Assembly (NCBI GenBank): GCA_903929895.1
Contig: CAIYWM010000192.1
Coordinates: 1-12,301, forward strand
Length of the DNA: 12,301 nucleotides
From: an uncultured Alphaproteobacteria bacterium
GTDB lineage: Bacteria > Pseudomonadota > Alphaproteobacteria > Reyranellales > Reyranellaceae
Reading direction: 5' to 3'
The translations under genes and the position numbers were made by a program. Shown here in pieces: positions 1 to 7,926 of this stretch (positions are counted from its first letter, which is position 1; each line of letters begins with the position of its first letter). The notes below the pieces were generated by a model. The model did no database searches. It saw only the letters and a program-made list of their open reading frames with translations, and was not told the DNA's origin.

Positions 1-10
1 AAGTCCGGAC

Positions 11-1369
11 GTGACCCGTAGACTGCTGTTCGACGTCACGGGGCTGCTTCACTGGTACGCCTTCTTCTCGAATCCCTCTGGCATCCAGAGGGTGACCGAA
101 AAGCTGTGTTCCTCGACGGCTGTTCAGCAGAACAAGCAGGTGGAGTTCGTGGCGCGTGCGCTTGGCGGCGACAAATTGTACAGGGTCGATCGTGGCATAT
201 TGCGTGATCTCCAGAATCCGCTGCAGCGCCGGGTGGCGATAGCCCGCCTGCGCGCCCTCTTCACGATGACCTTGCGACAGGCACGGCCAAGGGGGCCGCT
301 GTCGGACATGAGAATTATCCATGTTCCCTACTTCCTGCTCGGCCTGTCCCATCTGGCGCCGCTGGTCGAGGCCTGGTTCAGCAGGCGACTGCCGGCCGCC
401 TTGCCGTCGCTGGAAGTCGTGCGGGAGCCCGGGCCGCAGGACGTGCTTTTCAACCCGGGGGATTTATGGTGGCAGAACCACTACGCCCCGTTCCTGCTTC
501 GGCTGAAAGCCCGCACGGGGGTGAAGGTCGTGCAAATGATCCACGATCTTTTCTTTATTGAACGGCCTGACTGGTTCTCATCAACCTTCGCGCGCACTTT
601 TCCGGCCACCTTTGGCGGGGCTGCACCCGCCGTCGATCGTTGGCTGACCAATTCGACCTTCGTGAAGGAACAACTCAAGACCTATCTGGAGAGCCACTCG
701 CTGCCTTCGCGACCTGTCGAGGTGCTTCCCATGGGCTGGGATAGTTTCGCGGTTTCAAGGGGGGAGGATCGCCCCGGCGCCGCGGCGGTGCTCCGGAGCT
801 ATGGCATCGTCGGTCAGCCCTTCATCCTGTTCGTCGGAACCGTCGAGCCGCGCAAGAATCTGGCGATGCTACTCGATGTCATGGAGGACTTGCGCCGGGA
901 CCTCGGTGAGCGTGTTCCAAAGTTGGTGGTCGTGGGCGGTTACGGGTGGAGCGCGAAGGGTCTTGCGGCACGCCTGCGGCGCAACCCGCACGCCAGGTGG
1001 CTGACCAGGGTTCGCGACGCCGATCTGTCTGTCATCTATCGCGCCGCGCTCTTCACTGTATCGCCCAGTTACTCCGAGGGATGGGGACTGCCGGTGCAGG
1101 AGAGCATCGCCCATGGCGTGCCCTGTATCGCCTCGACCGGCGGAGCGCTGCGTGAGTCCGGTCGTGGCCTCGCGGTCCATTTCGATCCACTGGATCCGGC
1201 GAGTTTGAAGTCTGCGATGGCCCATTGGATCACCGATGGCGCTGCCCTTCAGCGAGAGCGGCTGAGAATTGCCGAGGCCCTTGGCTCGGAGCATTTCCCA
1301 ACATGGAACGATGCCGGCCGGGTGTTGCTGAAGCAGGCGAACCTCGACGGGAACGGACGCGACCTGTGA
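11..1369 (+). CDS. Glycosyltransferase family 4-type, first of a tandem pair
   Basis: Predicted GT-B fold glycosyltransferase that would move a sugar from a nucleotide-sugar donor to a growing glycan, probably in surface polysaccharide synthesis at the cytoplasmic side of the membrane. The C-terminal half has the donor-binding signature of the family: VGTVEPRKN near residue 278, then SEGWGLPVQES with the E-X7-E pair at E356 and E364. The N-terminal half carries a conserved block (LLFDVTGLLHWYAFF, then SGIQRV) and FNPGDLWWQ, IHDLFFIERP and LPMGWDSF blocks shared with the next gene. There is no signal peptide or membrane segment. The GTG start at 11 is chosen because it aligns exactly with the start of the downstream paralogue; the frame is open for the nine upstream bases, so a longer N-terminus cannot be excluded. 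No clear ribosome site is visible in the 10 bases available. Donor and acceptor sugars cannot be read from the sequence. Confidence 0.9.
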   Translation: MTRRLLFDVTGLLHWYAFFSNPSGIQRVTEKLCSSTAVQQNKQVEFVARALGGDKLYRVDRGILRDLQNPLQRRVAIARLRALFTMTLRQARPRGPLSDMRIIHVPYFLLGLSHLAPLVEAWFSRRLPAALPSLEVVREPGPQDVLFNPGDLWWQNHYAPFLLRLKARTGVKVVQMIHDLFFIERPDWFSSTFARTFPATFGGAAPAVDRWLTNSTFVKEQLKTYLESHSLPSRPVEVLPMGWDSFAVSRGEDRPGAAAVLRSYGIVGQPFILFVGTVEPRKNLAMLLDVMEDLRRDLGERVPKLVVVGGYGWSAKGLAARLRRNPHARWLTRVRDADLSVIYRAALFTVSPSYSEGWGLPVQESIAHGVPCIASTGGALRESGRGLAVHFDPLDPASLKSAMAHWITDGAALQRERLRIAEALGSEHFPTWNDAGRVLLKQANLDGNGRDL

Positions 1370-2712
1370 GTGCGCGTTTGCTCTACGACCTGACGGGGCT
1401 GGTCCATTGGTATGCCTACTACCGGCATCCCGGCGGCGTGCAGAGGGTTATCGAAAAGGTAGCTTCCTCGGATGTCGTCCGCCAATCGTCCGCGGTCGAG
1501 TTCGTGGTGCGCATCCTCGGGAGCGATCGTTTCTACAGGATCGAACCCGAACTGATTGCCAACCTCGGTAGCGGGCGCTCCTCGGCAATATCGCGCCTGC
1601 GACGCATACTGGCGCAGGGACTGAGATTGGCGACACTCCCGGAAATGATGTCCGAAGGTCGACATTTCCATTTGCCGTATCTGGCGGCCGGGCTGACCCG
1701 GATGGAAGGTCTCATCGAGGCCTGGACGGAAGGAGCCGCGGGTCGGTCGTTGCCTGCGCTCGATATCGTTGCGCCGCCCGGCGCGCACGACGCGTTGTTC
1801 AATCCCGGCGATCTCTGGTGGCAGAAGAAGTACGTCGCGACGGTCGCTGGTCTGAAGAAGCGAACGGGCGTGCGGATCGTCCAGATGATCCACGACCTCT
1901 ATCTCATCGAGCGGCCGGAATGGACCCCCGCCGGCGCCGTGCGGATCTTTGCCGAGCAGCTTCACGGGATCGCCCCGAGCGTGGATTGCTGGCTGACCAG
2001 CTCGCAATTCGTCAGGCAACAGGTGCAACGCTATCTCGCCGATCGGTCAGTCCCGGAAAAGCCGATCGCTGTCTTGCCGATGGGGTGGGACAGCTTCGAT
2101 CCCTTGCACGACGCCGGCCATGATCCTCTCTCCGACCGCCTGGTCCTTGGGCGTCATGGACTGATCGACAGGCCGTTCATGCTGTCGGTCGGCACGATCG
2201 AGCCCCGCAAGAATGTCCCGGCGCTGCTCGATGCGGCCGATGGGCTTCGCGCACGATTTGGCGACGTCATGCCGCGTCTGGTGATCGTCGGTGGCTACGG
2301 CTGGAAAGCGGCCGAGGTGCGGGCCCGGCTGGAATCGGGATCCCGCAACGGCACCCTGCTCTGGCTCGAAAATCTCTCCGACGGCGATCTTGGGGTCCTT
2401 TACAGGAACGCACTTTTCACGGTCATGCCGAGTCACGGTGAAGGCTGGGGGCTGGCGGTGCAGGAGAGCCTTGCCCTCGGGGTACCCTGCATCGCCTCGA
2501 ATGCCGGAGCGACGCGCGAGGCCGGCCTCGATCTCGCAACCTACTTCGATCCCTCGAGTTCCGACGGGTTGATGCGGGCGATGGTCGCCTGGATCTCCGA
2601 CGCAGAGGCTCTGGCGGCCGCCAGAGCCAGGATAGGGCGCGCGCTCGCGACACAGAAGTTTCCGAGCTGGAACGACGCGGGACGCGTGCTGCTCAGGTCA
2701 GCTTCACCATGA
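1366..2712 (+). CDS. Glycosyltransferase family 4-type, second of a tandem pair
   Basis: A 448-residue paralogue of the preceding glycosyltransferase, with the same block order over its full length: LLYDLTGLVHWYAYY, GGVQRV, FNPGDLWWQ, IHDLYLIERPEW, LPMGWDSF, VGTIEPRKN and EGWGLAVQES. The E-X7-E pair falls at E359 and E367. The open frame extends upstream to 1225, but the GTG at 1366 is preferred: it overlaps the previous stop as GTGA, a 4-nt overlap typical of translational coupling, and it aligns residue for residue with the paralogue's start. The upstream extension would lie inside the previous gene and resembles nothing. The pair probably arose by tandem duplication and then diverged, and may add two similar sugars in one glycan. 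The last 20 bp overlap the convergent gene on the other strand. Substrates are unknown. Confidence 0.9.
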   Translation: MSARLLYDLTGLVHWYAYYRHPGGVQRVIEKVASSDVVRQSSAVEFVVRILGSDRFYRIEPELIANLGSGRSSAISRLRRILAQGLRLATLPEMMSEGRHFHLPYLAAGLTRMEGLIEAWTEGAAGRSLPALDIVAPPGAHDALFNPGDLWWQKKYVATVAGLKKRTGVRIVQMIHDLYLIERPEWTPAGAVRIFAEQLHGIAPSVDCWLTSSQFVRQQVQRYLADRSVPEKPIAVLPMGWDSFDPLHDAGHDPLSDRLVLGRHGLIDRPFMLSVGTIEPRKNVPALLDAADGLRARFGDVMPRLVIVGGYGWKAAEVRARLESGSRNGTLLWLENLSDGDLGVLYRNALFTVMPSHGEGWGLAVQESLALGVPCIASNAGATREAGLDLATYFDPSSSDGLMRAMVAWISDAEALAAARARIGRALATQKFPSWNDAGRVLLRSASP

Positions 2713-3310
2713 CGTGCTTGGCGTAGGCCGGGCGCGTCCTGAGCCGCTCGTACCACGCCCGGACGTTCTTCAGGTCCGGGCGTTCGATTTCCAGCGCATA
2801 CCAGCGGTGGACGAAGCAGCCGACCGGAATGTCGCCCATCGTGAACTGGTCACCGGCGACGTAGCGCTTGCCCGCCAGCCAGCCGTCGAGCCGGCCGAAC
2901 AGCTTGCCGGCCTCTGCGGCGGCCTTGCCGATCGCCGCCATGTCGCGCTTCTCCGGCGGCGTGCGGATCAGGCCCCAGAAGGCGATGCGCATCGGCTCGG
3001 CGATGGTGCTGAGCTGCCAGTCCATCCAGCGGTCGGCCTCGCTGCGCAGGCCGGGATCGGTGGGCCACAGGCTGCCGGCGGCATGCCGGGCCGCGAGATA
3101 GCGCACCGCCGAATTGCTCTCCCAGACGATGCGCCCGCCCTCGTCGATGGTCGGCACGACGCCGTTGGGGTTCATGTCGAGGTACCATTTCTGGTCGTTG
3201 CCGCCGAACGCCCCGCCGACATCCTCGCGCTCATACCTGAGCCCGCACTCGTCGGCGCACCACAGCACCTTCATCACGTTGATCGAATTGGCACGGCCCC
3301 AGATTTTCAT
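2693..3310 (-). CDS. Glutathione S-transferase family protein
   Basis: A 205-residue cytosolic protein with the two-domain GST layout. The N-terminal thioredoxin-like half (about 1-80) has a possible catalytic serine at S9 (RANSINVMK), the cis-proline loop NPNGVVPTI and the glutathione-contact motif ESNSAVRYLA. The helical C-terminal half contains the fold-stabilising aspartate motif FTMGDIPVGCF. Length is normal for the family. It could conjugate, isomerise or reduce small electrophiles using glutathione; the exact reaction is not predictable. The ATG at 3310 is preceded by a good ribosome site (GAGGA, about 5 nt before the ATG). The gene is transcribed alone and convergently with the glycosyltransferase pair, and their 3' ends overlap by 20 bp. 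Confidence 0.9.
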   Translation of the reverse strand: MKIWGRANSINVMKVLWCADECGLRYEREDVGGAFGGNDQKWYLDMNPNGVVPTIDEGGRIVWESNSAVRYLAARHAAGSLWPTDPGLRSEADRWMDWQLSTIAEPMRIAFWGLIRTPPEKRDMAAIGKAAAEAGKLFGRLDGWLAGKRYVAGDQFTMGDIPVGCFVHRWYALEIERPDLKNVRAWYERLRTRPAYAKHVMVKLT

Positions 3311-3494
3311 CGTGTTCCTCTCAGTAACTCAATGAGCGAGCATAGCCCAAGATTGTCATCCCGAGCGCAGCGAGGGACCTTTGTTGTCGCCTGACAGGCT
3401 GTTGGATAGGTCCTTTCAGAAGCACCGGCGAGCAACATTGATGCGTCAACGGTCGCCACGGCACAGAATTCAGGGGGGTGCGACATTCGCTTCA

Positions 3495-3527
3495 TTTGTT
3501 TCGTTTATTTTGTTTGTTTCGTTTATT
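3495..3527. repeat. T-rich 15-bp direct tandem repeat
   Basis: Two identical copies of TTTGTTTCGTTTATT at 3495-3509 and 3513-3527 (period 18) form a strongly AT-rich island in otherwise GC-rich DNA. It lies in the core between the two inverted 30-bp repeats. Nothing in it resembles a gene. It could be part of a mobile repeat, or a flexible or protein-binding site. Confidence 0.8.
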
Positions 3528-3547
3528 CACCCCTGACTCCGACTTTT

Positions 3548-3570
3548 CAGGGGCCTGCTAAAGGCCCCTG
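3548..3570 (-). terminator. Hairpin downstream of polA, possible weak terminator
   Basis: CAGGGGCC (3548-3555) and GGCCCCTG (3563-3570) pair perfectly as an 8-bp, very GC-rich stem with a 7-nt loop. It lies 25 bp past the polA stop on the minus strand. The bases after it in polA's direction are AAAAGTC, not a T run, so it is not a canonical intrinsic terminator. It overlaps the right arm of the inverted repeat and may belong to that element instead. Confidence 0.4.
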
Positions 3571-3595
3571 GCTGCGCTCGAGATGACAAAAGGTG

Positions 3596-6514
3596 TCAGT
3601 GCGCCGCCGCCCAGTTGTCGCCGACGCCGGTGTCGACGACCAGCGGCATCGTGAGCGAGGCGGCGCTTTCCATGATCTTGCGGGTCACGTCCCTGGTCTT
3701 GTCGAGTTCATTGTCGGGTACCTCGAACAGGAGTTCGTCATGCACCTGCAGGAGCATCCTCGCGTTGAGCTTCGCGGCCGTGAGCGCGCCCGGGAGGCGG
3801 ATCATGGCGCGCTTGATGATGTCGGCGCCACCGCCCTGAAGCGGGGCGTTGATCGCCGCGCGTTCGGCGAAGGCGCGCATGCCCTGGCTCTTGTCGTGGA
3901 TGAAGCGCAGGTGGATCTTGCGGCCGAACGGCGTCAGCACATAGCCGTGCTTGCGCGCGAAGTCCTTGGTCCGCTCCATGTAGTCGCGGATCCCGGGGTA
4001 ACGCTGGAAGTATTTGGCGATGTACTCCTTGGCCTCCTGCTGACCGATGCCCAGCTGGTTGGCAAGGCCGAAGGCCGAGATGCCGTAGATGATGCCGAAG
4101 TTGATCGCCTTGGCGCGCCGCCGCACCAGCGGGTCCATGCCCTTCACCGGCACGCCGAACATGTCGGAGGCGGTGATGGCGTGGATGTCGTCGCCGCGCG
4201 CGAAGGCCTCCTTCAGGGACGGAATGTCGGCGACGTGCGCCAGCAGGCGCAGCTCGATCTGCGAATAGTCGGCGCTGAGCAGCTTGTGGCCGGTCTCGGC
4301 GATGAAGGCCTGGCGGATCTTGCGGCCTTCCTCGCTGCGCACCGGAATGTTCTGCAGGTTGGGATCGGTCGAGGCGAGGCGTCCCGTCGCAGCGCCGGTC
4401 ATGTGATACGAGGTATGGACGCGGCCGGTCCTGGCATCGACCTGGCGCACCAGCGCGTCGGTGTAGGTACCTTTGAGCTTGGCGAGCTGGCGGTGCTCCA
4501 GGATCTTGACCGGCAGCGGATGGCCCTGCGCCGCGAGGTCTTCCAGCACCGAGGCGTCGGTCGCCCACGAGCCATTCTTGTTGCGCTTGCCGCCGGGCAG
4601 CTTCTGCTCGTCGAACAGGATTTCGCCCAGCTGCTTGGGCGAGCCGACGTTGAACTCGCGGCCGGCGATCTTGTGGATCTCGCCCTCGAGCTCGGCCAGC
4701 CGCTTCTCGAAGTCGGCGCTCAGCCCCTTGAGCTTCAGCGCATCGACCTTGATGCCGGCGCTCTCCATCGACAGCAGCACCGGGATCAGCGGCCGCTCGA
4801 TGGTCTCGTACATCGAGGTGACGCGCTCAGGGACGAGGCGCGGCTTGAGGCGCGCCCAGAGCTGCATGGTGACGTCGGCATCCTCGGCGGCGTAGTCGCG
4901 CGCCTTGTCGAGCGGCACCTTGTCGAAGGTCACCTGCTTGGCGCCGCTGCCGGCCACGTCGGAGAACTTGATGGTCTTCTGGCCGAGATGGAGCTCGGCC
5001 AGCTCGTTCATGCCGTGGTTGTTCTTGCCGGCGTCGAGGACGAACGAGATCAGCATCGTGTCGTCGACCGGGCCGATCTCGACGCCATGCCGGCGGAACA
5101 CCGCCATGTCGTACTTGATGTTCTGGCCGACCTTCAGCACCGCCGGGTCTTCCAACAGCGGCTTCAGCTTCTCGATCGCGGTCTTGATGGGGATCTGTCC
5201 CTCGAGCAGCTTGCCGGCATCCTTGTCGCCGCCGTCGCCCAAAAGATCGAGCGCGCCCTGCGCGGCTGCGCCGGGGACGCGATGCATCAGCGGCAGGTAG
5301 GCGGCGCGCCGGCGCGTCGAGTTGACGTCGCCCCACGGGCCTTCGAGCAGGGCCAGCGAAACGCCGACCAGGCCGGCATTGTTGGAATCGAGCCCGTCGG
5401 TTTCGCAGTCGAACGCCACCGTGCCCGCCTTGGTCGCTTCGGCGATCCATTCGTCGAGCAGCTTCTCGTCCTGGATCATCTCGTAGTCGGCCGCCGTGAA
5501 GTCCCGGTTGGGCTTCTTCGAGGAAGAAGCGGCGGGCGCGGGCGTGGGTTCGGCCTTCTTCACCGGCGCGGACGCGGAGGCGGGCGCAACCGGCGCGCTC
5601 GCCTCGCCCAGTTCGCTGGTGAAGCGCTGCAGCAGGGTCCTGAAGCCCTGCTGCTCCAGCCACGGCAGCAGCACATTGGGATCTGGCTTGCGCTTGTCGA
5701 AGGCTTCGGGCTCGGCCGGTGTCGGCACGTCGTCGCGCAAGGTCACGAGCTGCTTGGAGATGCGGATCAGCTCGGCATTGTTCTCGAGAGATTCGCGCCG
5801 CTTCGGCTGCTTGATTTCCTTGGTGCGCTCCAGCAGCGCTTCGAGGGAGCCGTACTCGTTGATCAGCTGGGCGGCGGTCTTGATGCCGATGCCAGGCGCG
5901 CCGGGGACGTTGTCGGTCGAATCGCCGGCCAGCGCCTGCACGTCGACGACCTTGTCCGGCGTCACGCCGAACTTCTCGAACACCGCCTCGGGCCCGAGCT
6001 TGATCTTCTTGATCGGGTCCATCAGCTCGACGCCCGGCCGCACGAGCTGCATCAGGTCCTTGTCGGAGGACACGATCGTGCAGGTGCCGCCGGCCTCGAC
6101 GGCCATGCGGGCATAGGTGGCGATCAGGTCGTCGGCCTCGTAGCCCGCGAGTTCGCACACCGTGACGTTGAACGCGCGCGCGGCCTCGCGGATCAGCGGG
6201 AATTGCGGGATCAGGTCTTCCGGCGGATCGGGCCGGTTGGCCTTGTACTTGTCGTAGATCTGGTTGCGGAAGGTGACGCTGCCGGCGTCGAGGATCATCG
6301 CGATGTGGTCGATCTCGGGATTGTCCAGCAGGTCGGCCACCAGCATGCGGCAGAAGCCGAACACGGCGTTGATCGGCGTCCCGTCGGGCCGGTTCATCGG
6401 CGGCAGGGCGTGGTAGGCGCGGAACAGATAGCCCGAGCCGTCGATCAGGTAGAGGTGGCGGAGCGGCTTGTCGCCATCCGCCGGGGTCGTCGCGGGAGCC
6501 TTGGATTTCGCCAT
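3596..6514 (-). CDS. polA: DNA polymerase I
   Basis: DNA polymerase I, which removes RNA primers and fills gaps in replication and excision repair. All three domains look intact. The 5'-nuclease domain starts near D25 (LYLIDGSGYLFRAYHAL), has the acidic GYEADDLIATYA block and a helix-hairpin-helix region (GIGIKTAAQLI). A linker rich in Ala, Pro and Lys follows. The 3'-5' exonuclease keeps the proofreading residues: FDCETDGL, VGQNIKYD and YAAEDADVT. The polymerase domain has motif A (DYSQIELRLLAHV), the O-helix (RRRAKAINFGIIYG) and motif C (VHDE, about residues 924-927). At 972 residues it is somewhat longer than E. coli Pol I (928), partly through the linker. The ATG at 6514 is preferred over the in-frame TTG six bases upstream. 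It is divergent from the next gene with 60 bp between starts. Confidence 0.98.
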   Translation of the reverse strand: MAKSKAPATTPADGDKPLRHLYLIDGSGYLFRAYHALPPMNRPDGTPINAVFGFCRMLVADLLDNPEIDHIAMILDAGSVTFRNQIYDKYKANRPDPPEDLIPQFPLIREAARAFNVTVCELAGYEADDLIATYARMAVEAGGTCTIVSSDKDLMQLVRPGVELMDPIKKIKLGPEAVFEKFGVTPDKVVDVQALAGDSTDNVPGAPGIGIKTAAQLINEYGSLEALLERTKEIKQPKRRESLENNAELIRISKQLVTLRDDVPTPAEPEAFDKRKPDPNVLLPWLEQQGFRTLLQRFTSELGEASAPVAPASASAPVKKAEPTPAPAASSSKKPNRDFTAADYEMIQDEKLLDEWIAEATKAGTVAFDCETDGLDSNNAGLVGVSLALLEGPWGDVNSTRRRAAYLPLMHRVPGAAAQGALDLLGDGGDKDAGKLLEGQIPIKTAIEKLKPLLEDPAVLKVGQNIKYDMAVFRRHGVEIGPVDDTMLISFVLDAGKNNHGMNELAELHLGQKTIKFSDVAGSGAKQVTFDKVPLDKARDYAAEDADVTMQLWARLKPRLVPERVTSMYETIERPLIPVLLSMESAGIKVDALKLKGLSADFEKRLAELEGEIHKIAGREFNVGSPKQLGEILFDEQKLPGGKRNKNGSWATDASVLEDLAAQGHPLPVKILEHRQLAKLKGTYTDALVRQVDARTGRVHTSYHMTGAATGRLASTDPNLQNIPVRSEEGRKIRQAFIAETGHKLLSADYSQIELRLLAHVADIPSLKEAFARGDDIHAITASDMFGVPVKGMDPLVRRRAKAINFGIIYGISAFGLANQLGIGQQEAKEYIAKYFQRYPGIRDYMERTKDFARKHGYVLTPFGRKIHLRFIHDKSQGMRAFAERAAINAPLQGGGADIIKRAMIRLPGALTAAKLNARMLLQVHDELLFEVPDNELDKTRDVTRKIMESAASLTMPLVVDTGVGDNWAAAH

Positions 6515-6562
6515 GCCCAAGGCCTAGCACGCTGGGCCGTGCGGCGGGAGATGGGGCTGTGA

Positions 6563-6568
6563 TACGAT
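6563..6568 (+). promoter_or_regulatory. Possible -10 box of a leaderless transcript
   Basis: TACGAT matches the TATAAT consensus at four of six positions and ends 6 nt before the ATG at 6575, so transcription would start at or next to the start codon. No Shine-Dalgarno sequence is visible in the 60-bp gap, which fits leaderless initiation. No good -35 box is seen at the right distance, so this is weak. Confidence 0.3.
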
Positions 6569-6574
6569 CGGTGC

Positions 6575-7477
6575 ATGACCATCGTCCTGTCCGAGAATTT
6601 CCGCGCGCTTTTCTACGCGCCCTTCTATGCCGCCCATGCCAGCGGTGCTTTCAAGCGGGCGGGGGTCGAGGTCGAGTTGCGGCCCTCGTCCGATCCGCTG
6701 GAGGCGGCCCGGGCGCTGCGCGCTGGCGAGGTCGACGTGATGTGGGGCGGGCCGCTGCGCGTCCTGATCGCGCGCGACAAGAACCCGGCCTCGGATCTGG
6801 TCTGTTTCTGTGACGTGGTGGCGCGCGATCCGTTCTTCGTGGTCGGTGCGACGCCGCGCCCGGATTTCAAGTTCGCCGATCTTCTGTCGGTGAAGCTGGC
6901 GACGGTCTCCGAGGTGCCGACGCCGTGGGTCTGCCTGCAGGACGACCTGCGCCGCGCAGGGGTTGATCCCGCGAAGGTCGACCGCATCGACGACAAGAGC
7001 ATGGCCGAGAACGAGGCCGCATTGCGTGAAGGCAGGGTCGATGCCGTGCAGGTCTACCAGCCCTACGCCGAGAACCTCGTTTCCACCGGCGCCGGGTACA
7101 TCTGGAACGCCGCCGCGGATCGCGGCCTCACAGCCTATACGACACTCGTCACGCGGCGCGGCATCCTCGCCGATCGCGCGGAAGAACTTGCGTGCATGAT
7201 CCGCGGTATGGATGCGACCCTCAAATGGTTTGCCACAGCGCCGTCGCTTGAGATCGTGGATGTGGTGCAGTCTTTCTTTCCCGATGTTCCGCGCGACCTT
7301 TTCGCCGCCTGCATCGACCGCTATCGCGCGCTCGAACTGTGGGGCCGCGATCCGGTCATCCGGCGGGAAGGCTACGACCGGTTGCACGCCGCCATGCGCT
7401 CGTCGGGGATCCTGTCGCGCGACATCGCCTTCGAGGATGTCGTCGACACGAAGCTGGCCAGCCAGGCGATCGGCTGA
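6575..7477 (+). CDS. NMT1/THI5-like periplasmic-binding-fold protein without signal peptide
   Basis: A 300-residue protein resembling the NMT1/SsuA/THI5-like substrate-binding proteins of ABC transporters for nitrate, sulfonates, taurine or pyrimidine precursors. Recognisable features are the N-terminal block (FYAPFYAAHASGAFKRAGVEVEL), GEVDVMWGGPLRVLIAR in the first lobe, and AALREGRVDAVQVYQPYAENL in the second. Family members are normally exported, but this one starts at MTIVLSENFRALFY with no hydrophobic leader or lipobox. The start is firm because an in-frame TGA lies at 6560-6562. It is therefore probably cytosolic, or its ligand-binding fold has another role. The cysteine-rich motif of fungal THI5 HMP-phosphate synthases is not seen. 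No permease or ATPase gene is adjacent; a NIPSNAP gene follows after 26 nt. Ligand unknown. Confidence 0.8.
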   Translation: MTIVLSENFRALFYAPFYAAHASGAFKRAGVEVELRPSSDPLEAARALRAGEVDVMWGGPLRVLIARDKNPASDLVCFCDVVARDPFFVVGATPRPDFKFADLLSVKLATVSEVPTPWVCLQDDLRRAGVDPAKVDRIDDKSMAENEAALREGRVDAVQVYQPYAENLVSTGAGYIWNAAADRGLTAYTTLVTRRGILADRAEELACMIRGMDATLKWFATAPSLEIVDVVQSFFPDVPRDLFAACIDRYRALELWGRDPVIRREGYDRLHAAMRSSGILSRDIAFEDVVDTKLASQAIG

Positions 7478-7503
7478 ACACTGTTTTTGCAGGGGAGATC
7501 GAA

Positions 7504-7830
7504 ATGGCGCTGTACGAACTCAGGACCTACACGCTCTACGTCGGCAAGATGGGCGAAGCCGTTAAGCTCTATCAGGAGTTCGGCTTCCCGGCGCTCGACA
7601 AGGGCGGCCACGCGAAGAACCTCGTCGGCTATTTCCAGGGCGACACCGGTACGATCAACCAGCTCGTCCATCTCTGGAAGTTCGAGGACGATGCTCACCG
7701 GCGCCGTCACTGGGCTGCCGTCTTCGCCGACCCCGCCTTCATGGACGGCTTCGCGGTCAAGTTCCGTCCCCTGGTGATGAGCCAGGAAGTGAAGCTGCTG
7801 AACGCGGCGCCCTGGGGCCCGCACCCCTGA
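7504..7830 (+). CDS. NIPSNAP family protein
   Basis: A 108-residue protein beginning MALYELRTYTLYVGKM, the typical opening of the NIPSNAP family (a ferredoxin-like alpha/beta barrel fold of dimeric proteins). It continues with LVGYFQGDTGTINQLVHLWKFED and ends with QEVKLLNAAPW, both typical of the family, and its length is that of a single complete domain. No enzymatic activity is established for most bacterial members, although some sit in catabolic operons. The open frame runs further upstream, but the ATG at 7504 is chosen because a strong ribosome site (AGGGGAGA, 7491-7498) stands just before it and the family begins there. It follows the binding-protein gene by 26 nt, so the two are probably co-transcribed. 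Confidence 0.88.
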   Translation: MALYELRTYTLYVGKMGEAVKLYQEFGFPALDKGGHAKNLVGYFQGDTGTINQLVHLWKFEDDAHRRRHWAAVFADPAFMDGFAVKFRPLVMSQEVKLLNAAPWGPHP

Positions 7831-7891
7831 GCGTCCGCCTTCAGGCTTGCCGTCTGCGAGGTATTCGCAAAAACCCGCGACGTTCGGGGAC

Positions 7892-7920
7892 TTGCGATGA
7901 GCCGGGCGGGGGACTATCAG
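7892..7920 (+). promoter_or_regulatory. Sigma-70-like promoter of the riboswitch leader
   Basis: TTGCGA (7892-7897) and TATCAG (7915-7920) each match the -35 and -10 consensus at four of six positions, with the ideal 17-nt spacing. A transcript would start near 7927, at the first base of the predicted P1 helix of the riboswitch. The position supports the call more than the boxes do. Confidence 0.5.
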
Positions 7921-7926
7921 CATCCC

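Larger units (their letters stand above)
3353..3589. repeat. Inverted pair of 30-bp intergenic repeats flanking a 177-bp core
   Basis: The left copy (3353-3382) and the reverse complement of the right copy (3560-3589) match at 27 of 30 positions by eye. Each arm contains a GAGCGCAGC core and begins TTGTCATC on its own strand. The arms face outward, like terminal repeats, in the gap between the GST start and the polA stop. Similar short GTCATCC...GAGCGCAGCGAGGG repeats are, as far as I recall, common between genes of many bacteria. This could be a MITE-like unit or two independent insertions. No open reading frame of note lies inside. Confidence 0.75.

Noticed and set aside
1225..1365. An N-terminal extension of the second glycosyltransferase
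   Set aside because: It lies entirely within the first glycosyltransferase, and the GTG at 1366 aligns exactly with the paralogue's start.
3593..6562. A 989-codon open frame on the plus strand covering the whole of polA
   Set aside because: It is in codon register with polA on the other strand, where stops could arise only from TTA, CTA or TCA codons. These are avoided in this GC-rich gene. Its product is low-complexity (Ala, Arg, Gly, Asp, His, Val) with no recognisable domain, while polA is unmistakable.
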